NCBI GenBank assembly: GCA_036000545.1
Contig: DASYVD010000069.1
Location: 1-10,572 of the forward strand
DNA from: DASYVD01 sp036000545
GTDB lineage: Bacteria; Actinomycetota; UBA4738; CALAEC01
DNA length: 10,572 nucleotides
Direction of reading: 5' to 3'
In this document: piece by piece, positions 6,687-10,572 of the stretch
Numbering within the stretch: position 1 is the first letter of the stretch
How the letters are laid out: each line of letters starts with the position of its first letter
The notes under the pieces: generated by a model
The model's input: only the letters and a program-made list of their open reading frames with translations
Told to the model about the DNA's origin: nothing
Databases searched by the model: none
Made by a program: the position numbers and the translations under genes

Positions 6687-7484
6687 TTATACCAGCTGTA
6701 AGGGAACCGCCACGGCCTCGATCCAGATCAGCTCGCGCTCGTAGCCGAACCGCCCCACGAGCAGCGTGTTGCGGCGAGCATCGAGGTCCGCGACGAAGTA
6801 GTCGAGATCCTGACGCTGGCCGCTGGCGACGGGGACCATGTGGAACGCACCTCCCCGTCGCATGAGCTCGGCCGCGCCCGCGGCCGCAGCCTCGGCCTGT
6901 GTCCCGCCCCGCACGGCGGTCTCCATCTGGACCTGGAGCGACGCGGATGCGATCTCCCCTGCCTCCCGGTAGCACTCGAGTTCGCGAGGACTCTTGGACA
7001 GCCGGATCGTCTCCACGAGATCGTCCGCCGGGACCAGTTCGACGCCCGGGAGCTCGTCCTCGAGGATGCGGGCGTACCGGACCGGCAGGAGTCCATCGCC
7101 GACGAAGGCCACCTTCCCTTCGAGGCCGCGTGCGCGGACGGCACGCCCGGCCTCCCGGATGACGTTCCTCGTATCCGGCAACCTGACTCGGTCGGTCGCG
7201 AGCAGTTCCCTCGGGTACTCCGGTGAATCGGGGATCAGCTCGGGCGGCTCTCTCCCGGCCATCAGCGCGGCCGCGAACGCGGCCCCCATCCAGTCGAACT
7301 CAACGAGGTCCGGGACGTGGCCGGACCGGCTCGAGTAATAGTGGGTCAGATAGAGGACGTCTCCGCATCGCTCGTGGGTCCCTCCGCTCCTGCTCCGGAT
7401 CAGGGCTGCCTCGAAGCCACGGTTGCCCAGCTCGTCGTAGAGCCTGTTCCAGCGGTCTTCGTATTCCTCCTGCGGGAAGTACAT
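6687..7484 (-). CDS. M24-family (creatinase/Xaa-Pro aminopeptidase-like) protein, C-terminally truncated
   Basis: The start is ATG 7484 with AGGGGGA just upstream; the open frame further upstream has a poor composition. The 265-aa product opens FPQEEYEDRWNRLYDELG and ERCGDVLYLTHYYS, typical of the creatinase N-terminal domain of M24 proteins (about 1-150). It then has the domain junction RLSKSPRELECYREAGEIAS (161-180), the start of the pita-bread fold. The family match holds to about residue 222 (MVPVASG). The last 40 residues (for example RRNTLLVGRFGYERELIWIE) do not look like M24, and the Asp-Asp-His-Glu-Glu metal ligands that normally follow are missing. Full-length relatives are about 380-400 aa. 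So the protein is probably not a peptidase: either a truncated pseudogene with an acquired tail or a repurposed N-domain. The family call is good; activity is unlikely. Confidence 0.8.
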   Translation of the reverse strand: MYFPQEEYEDRWNRLYDELGNRGFEAALIRSRSGGTHERCGDVLYLTHYYSSRSGHVPDLVEFDWMGAAFAAALMAGREPPELIPDSPEYPRELLATDRVRLPDTRNVIREAGRAVRARGLEGKVAFVGDGLLPVRYARILEDELPGVELVPADDLVETIRLSKSPRELECYREAGEIASASLQVQMETAVRGGTQAEAAAAGAAELMRRGGAFHMVPVASGQRQDLDYFVADLDARRNTLLVGRFGYERELIWIEAVAVPLQLV

Positions 7485-7566
7485 CCGTCCCCCTGTCCGA
7501 TCGTCGCGGCCCGTGCCCGTCGGGCCAGGATGCCCTACCGTGGGGTCTGTCTGGGAGGTGGTGCCC

Positions 7567-7677
7567 GTGTCGGTCTTGACCGATCTCCTGGACCTGCCCG
7601 GCGCGACCTTCGAGGTCATCCCCCACGACCAGGCTTATACCCCCATCGCCGAAGCGACGACCCTGGGCATCCCGTAA
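7567..7677 (+). pseudogene. N-terminal fragment of a YbaK/ProX-like aminoacyl-tRNA deacylase
   Basis: GTG 7567 lies 8 nt after GGAGG (7554-7558), a well-placed SD. The product is 36 aa, VSVLTDLLDLPGATFEVIPH then DQAYTPIAEATTLGIP, ending at TAA 7675. The pattern LLD...G..(Y/F)E(V/L)IPH..(A/T)YT...EA..LGIP is that of the first helix and strand of YbaK/EbsC-type editing proteins, which remove mischarged amino acids from tRNA. The conserved lysine motif that should follow (VAKTLV-like) is absent in all frames just downstream. The gene has kept its start region and lost the rest. It is divergent from the M24 gene with 82 nt between starts. The resemblance rests on a short stretch, so the call is moderate. 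Confidence 0.5.
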
Positions 7678-7774
7678 GTGACGCCCCGGTCGCCTGGGCC
7701 AACACTGCCTGGGCGACGAAGATGACCCAGTCTGATGAGGCACCTGGACGGCTCGTGAGTTGTTCGGCTGGGGT

Positions 7775-8006
7775 TCAGGGGAGCGACTTCACCGCCTGCA
7801 GCTGCTTCGGAGTCAAGCCGCCGATGAGAGTCTGCCAATGCCGAGGAGGCGTGACTGGCTCTCCGGTGAAGACAAGCCCGTCCGGCGTGAGCTCCACCTT
7901 CTCGGTCCCGGGCTCGGTGAGGCCGGCGCGGGCGCTCCTCGATCATGGACCGGACCCGGTCAACGTCGCGCTCCCCGAAGCCTCCGTATCGGACCTCGCC
8001 TCGCCG
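7775..8006 (-). pseudogene. Frameshifted coding remnant of unknown family
   Basis: Two minus-strand frames join into one protein-like product. Upstream, RRGEVRYGGFGERDVDRVRS then MIEE (ATG 7946); downstream, ARAGLTEPGTEKVELTPDGL, VFTGEPVTPPRHWQTLIGGL and TPKQLQAVKSLP, ending at TGA 7775. A single-base indel near 7930-7940 reconciles them. The C-terminal half has natural composition and codon use, so it was coding. The family was not recognised. No clear start or SD was found, and the 5' end is uncertain. It may be the tail of a larger lost gene. Confidence 0.45.
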
Positions 8007-8213
8007 TAAACTCGGTCTCGATCGAGTGTCGGGTCTGTCGAAGGGGGTCTCGACCACCTTTCTTACAGCCCTCGCCCTCGGGCCCTCGTCGGGCCGGCAG
8101 ACAACTCCGATTGACCAGGTCACGGATGCCGCTCGAAGCCCTCTGGAACGGATTTCGCTAGTTTGGGAACGCCTCCTCTCTTTGCTCATCTAGGCGGACG
8201 GGCATCGATCTTG
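8007..8213. other. Unassigned stretch
   Basis: No gene is supported here. Both strands have open frames of about 60-80 codons, but their products are Arg/Ser/Thr-rich without domain motifs. An ATG with GAGAGGAGG-like purines nearby exists on the minus strand around 8189, but the product does not look like a natural protein until it meets the remnant below 8006. Confidence 0.25.
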
Positions 8214-8242
8214 GTCCGGATTTGTCCGGATTTGTCCGGATT
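8214..8242. repeat. 10-bp tandem direct repeat, about 2.9 copies
   Basis: GTCCGGATTT occurs at 8214-8223 and 8224-8233, and a third copy, GTCCGGATT, at 8234-8242. The copies are head-to-tail with no spacer, about one helical turn each. It lies just beyond the stop of the coiled-coil remnant (8275). It could be a stacked binding site or simple replication slippage; three copies are too few to decide. Confidence 0.8.
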
Positions 8243-8274
8243 CCGCGTCCAACTGACGTCCGTGCCATTCACGT

Positions 8275-8740
8275 TCATCTGCTTGATTGGATCCGGGTCG
8301 GGCTGGCCTTCCTCCTTGCTTGCGCCTGGAACGCTGCGACCCGCTTCCCCTCCTCGGCCTCGACCCGGATGCGTTCAGCCTCCCTCGACGCCCAGAGTTG
8401 ACGCGCTTGCGTGAGCTCGGCCTGTTCCGCGATCGCTCTCTGCCGCGCCTCCTCGTTGAGACGTGCGTTCTCGTCGGCGTGAACGGGCCAGGCCACGTAG
8501 TCGCTCTGCATCTTCGGTTTCGGCGGAGGTGGAACCTCGGGGGCGTGTTTCTCCTCCGCATCGCTCGAACCAGGCGATATCGAACGCTGCGTGGCCGCAG
8601 CTGGTTCGACAGCCTCTTCCTCCGCTCGCCTGAGCCTCGCCTCCTCATCGCGAGTGGTCTGCCACTCGCGAGATGGGCAGCACTGCTTGTGCGTTGGACG
8701 CGAGATCGCTGAGGCCTGGAGTCAAGGGATCCCTCGGCAT
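8275..8740 (-). pseudogene. Charged, helical hypothetical protein split by a frame break
   Basis: From ATG 8740 one minus-strand frame reads MPRDPLTPGLSDLASNAQAV and LPISRVADHSR to a TGA at 8645. An overlapping frame, open from 8721 but without any start codon until 8511, continues DEEARLRRAEEEAVEPAAAT, a proline run (PEVPPPPKPK), then NEEARQRAIAEQAELTQARQ and a Lys/Arg/Glu-rich tail to a stop at 8275. Read as one product with a single-base shift near 8650-8670 it is about 155 aa: a short N-terminal segment, an acidic/basic helix, a Pro hinge and a long coiled-coil-like helix. There is no signal peptide and no known family. If the break is real, only a peptide from ATG 8511 (78 aa) could be made, and it lacks a good SD. 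Confidence 0.5.
8648..8671. repeat. Perfect 10-bp inverted repeat with 4-nt loop
   Basis: TCGCGAGTGG (8648-8657), loop TCTG, CCACTCGCGA (8662-8671). It is a strong hairpin on either strand, and it sits inside the interval where the two frames of the 8275-8740 gene overlap, directly next to the TGA at 8645. No T-run follows on either side, so a terminator is unlikely. Confidence 0.85.
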
Positions 8741-9036
8741 CGTGCCAATCCGGGGAGGCCCCTGCCGTCGACTCATGAGTGCGGCGCGGGAAGCACCGAT
8801 GGGCCAAGGGTTGACGGTCGAACACACGGAGCCTTTGCTGCTCGGCGCCCAAGCCTCTTAGTACTTCCCGGGAGGGGCCCGCGGGCCCACTGCCGAGGGC
8901 CTCTCGACCGGCTCAACGGCATCTTCAGTCGTCGTCGATGGCTGCGGCTCGCGGGCCACCCCGGTGGTGGGTGTGACCGGATGGCCCGGGGCAAGTGGCC
9001 AGCGATTATGGGAAACGCAACGAAGCGCCGCTCCCG
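8741..9036. other. Intergenic stretch with a 14-bp palindrome and a possible coding tail
   Basis: No complete gene. GGGCCCGCGGGCCC at 8875-8888 is a perfect 14-bp palindrome. On the minus strand one frame ending at TAA 8858 reads HPVTPTTGVAREPQPSTTTE then DAVEPVERPSAVGPRAPPGK, a Pro/Thr/Glu-rich tail with no start codon upstream before the 9037 gene. On the plus strand a 19-codon ORF (8981-9040, MARGKWPAIMGNATKRRSR) is seen. Neither is strong enough to call a gene. Confidence 0.3.
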
Positions 9037-9531
9037 CTAGGTACTCTGCAGACCCCAGCGGACCGAGGTCTCCACGTCCTCCCAGGAGAACAGGCGGCCC
9101 GGCCGGACCCATACCCTGCCGGCCTCGAGGATGGCCTCGGCCACCCCGGGGACCCGGAACAGAGCCACGAGGATTGCATCGGGAGCGGCCATCTCCGGGC
9201 TCTCGGCCACGATCCTGGGTCCTTCGTAGGCGACCTCGAACCCACGTGGCGGAGGCTCGCCGGGGAGGGGAGCGGGAGCCCCCCACGCTGCCTCGATGGC
9301 CCGCGCCACCCCATCCCACGCCGCCTTGGCGTCGCAACCGGGGTCTAGGTTCAGCCGCGCCCGGTACCGGTGCAGGTCGACCGAGCGGACCCCGTCCACT
9401 GCGAGCAAGGAGCGGAGCCCTTCGGGTGGGCTCGCCGGCGGGCACTTCTCGATGGTGGCCTGGGTGAGCTCCACGGTCGTGTGGACACGGATCACCCGGG
9501 GGTTAGGCGCTCTTTCCAGGGCCCACGTCAC
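9037..9531 (-). CDS. Protein with two Nfu-N-terminal-like modules (164 aa)
   Basis: The start is GTG 9531, 30 nt after the stop of the upstream CMD-like gene, so the two form an operon. The first module (about 5-82) has ERAPNPRVIRVHTTVEL, then GLRSLLAVDGVRSVDLHRYR. The second (about 98-162) has ILVALFRVPGVAEAILEAGR, then LFSWEDVETSVRWGL. Both resemble the N-terminal domain of Nfu iron-sulfur scaffold proteins: a xPNPxxxRF/V start, a LF.(I/V).GV..V core and a W..(V/L)...V...L final helix. The C-terminal NifU domain with its CxxC is absent, and only two unpaired Cys (30 and 66) occur, so cluster binding is doubtful. It would be cytoplasmic and may interact with Fe-S targets or with its neighbour. 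It is certainly a real gene; the fold assignment is moderate and could instead be another small alpha-beta domain. Confidence 0.8.
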   Translation of the reverse strand: MTWALERAPNPRVIRVHTTVELTQATIEKCPPASPPEGLRSLLAVDGVRSVDLHRYRARLNLDPGCDAKAAWDGVARAIEAAWGAPAPLPGEPPPRGFEVAYEGPRIVAESPEMAAPDAILVALFRVPGVAEAILEAGRVWVRPGRLFSWEDVETSVRWGLQST

Positions 9532-9561
9532 GGCCGGCCGACCCCTCGGGCTGAGGCTGCC

Positions 9562-9882
9562 CTATCCCTCCCGGTCCAAGACCTCGTTGATCCAGCCGTA
9601 GGCAGCCATGGCGGTCGGGTAGCCGCCGGTCGAGATAGCGAGCAGCGCCACATGCCGGATGGCCTCGCGCTCGATGCCTTCGGCGAGGGCCTTGCGTGCG
9701 TGCGACCGGACGCCCCCCTCGGACTCCCTCCCGATCGCGATCCCGAGCTTCGCCAGCCGCCGCTCCCTCGCCGAAAGGGGCCCGGCATCGTGCAGGCGCT
9801 CCGCGAGGCCCCGGTAGGCCTCCATTACCGCGGGGTAGTCGGCGGCGAACCGCTCGAAGACCTGAGGTAGATACCCGTCCAT
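9562..9882 (-). CDS. Carboxymuconolactone-decarboxylase-like (AhpD fold) protein lacking CxxC
   Basis: ATG 9882, preceded by a very strong SD (AAGGAGGAGG, 9894-9885), to TAG 9562; 106 aa, typical for a one-domain CMD protein. It has the family layout: YLPQVFERF at the start, LSARERRLAKLGIAIGRE (37-53), then SHARKALAEGIEREAI (60-75) and a Gly-rich helix, LLAISTGGYPTAMAAYGW. In peroxidase-type members the segment reads CxxCxxxH. Here the His (61) is kept but the two Cys positions are Ser54 and Gly57, so no AhpD-type disulfide chemistry is possible. This matches a Cys-less subgroup of CMD-like proteins whose role is not established. It is the first gene of the operon with the Nfu-like gene. Fold confidence is high; function is unknown. 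Confidence 0.9.
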   Translation of the reverse strand: MDGYLPQVFERFAADYPAVMEAYRGLAERLHDAGPLSARERRLAKLGIAIGRESEGGVRSHARKALAEGIEREAIRHVALLAISTGGYPTAMAAYGWINEVLDREG

Positions 9883-9884
9883 CG

Positions 9885-9894
9885 CCTCCTCCTT
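9885..9894 (-). promoter_or_regulatory. Strong ribosome-binding site of the CMD-like gene
   Basis: AAGGAGGAGG on the minus strand, 2 nt from the ATG at 9882 (7 nt counted from the AAGGA core). It fixes the start of the operon's first gene and predicts strong translation. No convincing -35/-10 pair was seen in the 80 nt upstream. Confidence 0.75.
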
Positions 9895-9900
9895 CGGTCA

Positions 9901-10443
9901 CACCGACGGGAGCCCGGAACGGCCTCTCTTCGTCCCAAGAGCGCCGTCCGCCAAGTCCCGATAGCTACGATAATCGCCACAGAACCTGGGGCTGTCCCAA
10001 CCCAGTCTCGATCCCGAGCCCCACCGCCATGTCGTGCCGTTGTGCCACCGACAGGTCCTTCACGAGGAGCGGCTGAGGCGGTGATGCGAACCGTGAGGGA
10101 CGCCGTCCTCGGTTCGGGAGTTGCCAGCAGTCTCGGTCTCCGCGACGCGTGAAGCAACCCTCACGAAGATCGATCCCGCCAGCACCAGAAGGCTGAGCGG
10201 AAGCGTCCTGCCGGATGCGCTGGTCAACCACTCACGCCTCGCTCTGGCTGGCGAACTCAGCCTCGCAGCGTGACCATGCATCAACATCGACGATGAAGGC
10301 ATACTCCTCGATGCGACGCTCGGCATGAGGATCACTCACCTACCGCTGCCTGAAGCCGAGAGCGCGCAGGTCGCGACTGGCTCGTTGCGGAGCATGAAGC
10401 TGACCGCATCCTTCAAATCGTCCCGGCCGGACTCCCTCCTTAC
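9901..10443 (-). other. Roughly 540-nt region without a clear gene; protein-like fragments in several minus frames
   Basis: Three minus-strand frames carry protein-like runs in turn. About 10425-10345: DDLKDAVSFMLRNEPVATC. About 10339-10232 (GTG 10339): VSDPHAERRIEEYAFIVDVD then AWSRCEAEF, 35 codons. About 10235-10130: WLTSASGRTLPLSLLVLAG then SIFVRVASRVAETETAG, a likely membrane segment. About 10090-9965: LLVKDLSVAQRHDMAVGLGI, ending WRLS. Each run is short and they meet at frame changes, as in a decayed gene or several small overlapping ones. No family was recognised. Confidence 0.3.
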
Positions 10444-10572
10444 TCATCCCTCGGCTCTGGCAGCGACCTTCCGAGCGATCGTCAGCAGATCTTGGGGTCT
10501 CAATGACTCTCCGCTACCCGAGACGAGGAAGATCGCGTTGCCGACCTGGAAGAAGTAGATTGCACCGGGTTT
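10444..10572 (-). CDS. C-terminal end of an unidentified protein (5' part beyond window)
   Basis: The minus strand is open from the right edge to TGA at 10444, giving 42 residues: KPGAIYFFQVGNAIFLVSGS then GESLRPQDLLTIARKVAARA and EG. Two beta-strands around a Gly-rich turn, then a final amphipathic helix, are typical of the C-termini of small extracytoplasmic lipoproteins and of sigma-regulatory domains that end in LxxIAR. The start and most of the gene are outside the window, so no family can be given. Codon use and composition support real coding. Confidence 0.65.
   Translation of the reverse strand, partial: KPGAIYFFQVGNAIFLVSGSGESLRPQDLLTIARKVAARAEG

Noticed and set aside
8190..8852. 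220-codon minus ORF
   Set aside because: Almost entirely Arg/Ser/Pro; it is the out-of-frame reading of the coiled-coil remnant at 8275-8740.
8981..9040. 19-codon plus ORF MARGKWPAIMGNATKRRSR
   Set aside because: It looks peptide-like, but it is too short, lacks a clear SD and overlaps the end of the minus-strand gene; there is no basis to call it.
8858..9445. 195-codon minus ORF and the opposing plus ORFs at 8964-9467 and 9370-9870
   Set aside because: They overlap the well-supported Nfu-like and CMD-like genes in wrong frames or strands; only the Pro/Thr tail below 9037 may have been coding.

Overview
The window is GC-rich (roughly two-thirds G+C by eye) with C/G-ending codons, frequent GTG starts and purine-rich Shine-Dalgarno (SD) sites. 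The gene content includes secreted IPT/TIG repeats, a sigma-region-4-type helix-turn-helix, a PQQ-type propeller, lipoproteins and a Cys-less carboxymuconolactone-decarboxylase-fold protein. This suggests an uncultured actinobacterium-like organism; the assignment is inference, and no rRNA or tRNA is present to confirm it. Most real genes lie on the minus strand.

Layout. (1) 1-3934, minus: a secreted five-repeat IPT/TIG protein that runs off the left edge, preceded by a roughly 300-nt unresolved stretch. Upstream of that is a large membrane protein that joins a sigma-70 region-4-like HTH, one transmembrane helix and an eight-repeat PQQ-type beta-propeller. The HTH is split by an apparent 1-nt deletion. 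(2) 4164-5274: two short lipoproteins transcribed divergently from a shared intergenic region. (3) 5275-8860: a low-density, decayed-looking zone. It holds a frameshifted IS256/Mutator transposase remnant, a 71-aa hypothetical protein, a 41-aa very basic protein, an M24/creatinase-N protein that has lost its metal-binding C-terminus, a 36-codon head of a YbaK-like tRNA deacylase, and two further broken coding stretches on the minus strand. (4) 9037-9882, minus: an apparently intact two-gene operon of a CMD-like protein lacking the usual CxxC, followed by a protein with two Nfu-N-terminal-like modules. (5) 9901-10443: no clear gene, only protein-like fragments in shifting frames. (6) 10444-10572: the C-terminal end of a minus-strand gene entering from the right.

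The genes at the two ends look exported or membrane-bound (TIG adhesin-like protein, extracytoplasmic propeller, lipoproteins). The centre looks like a site of past transposition and deletion. I do not see a complete known defence, mobile or biosynthetic system, and no CRISPR array. The most distinctive items are the HTH-TM-propeller protein and the CMD/Nfu-like pair. Repeated single-base frame breaks at several loci mean that indel errors in the assembly must be excluded before calling these genes decayed.
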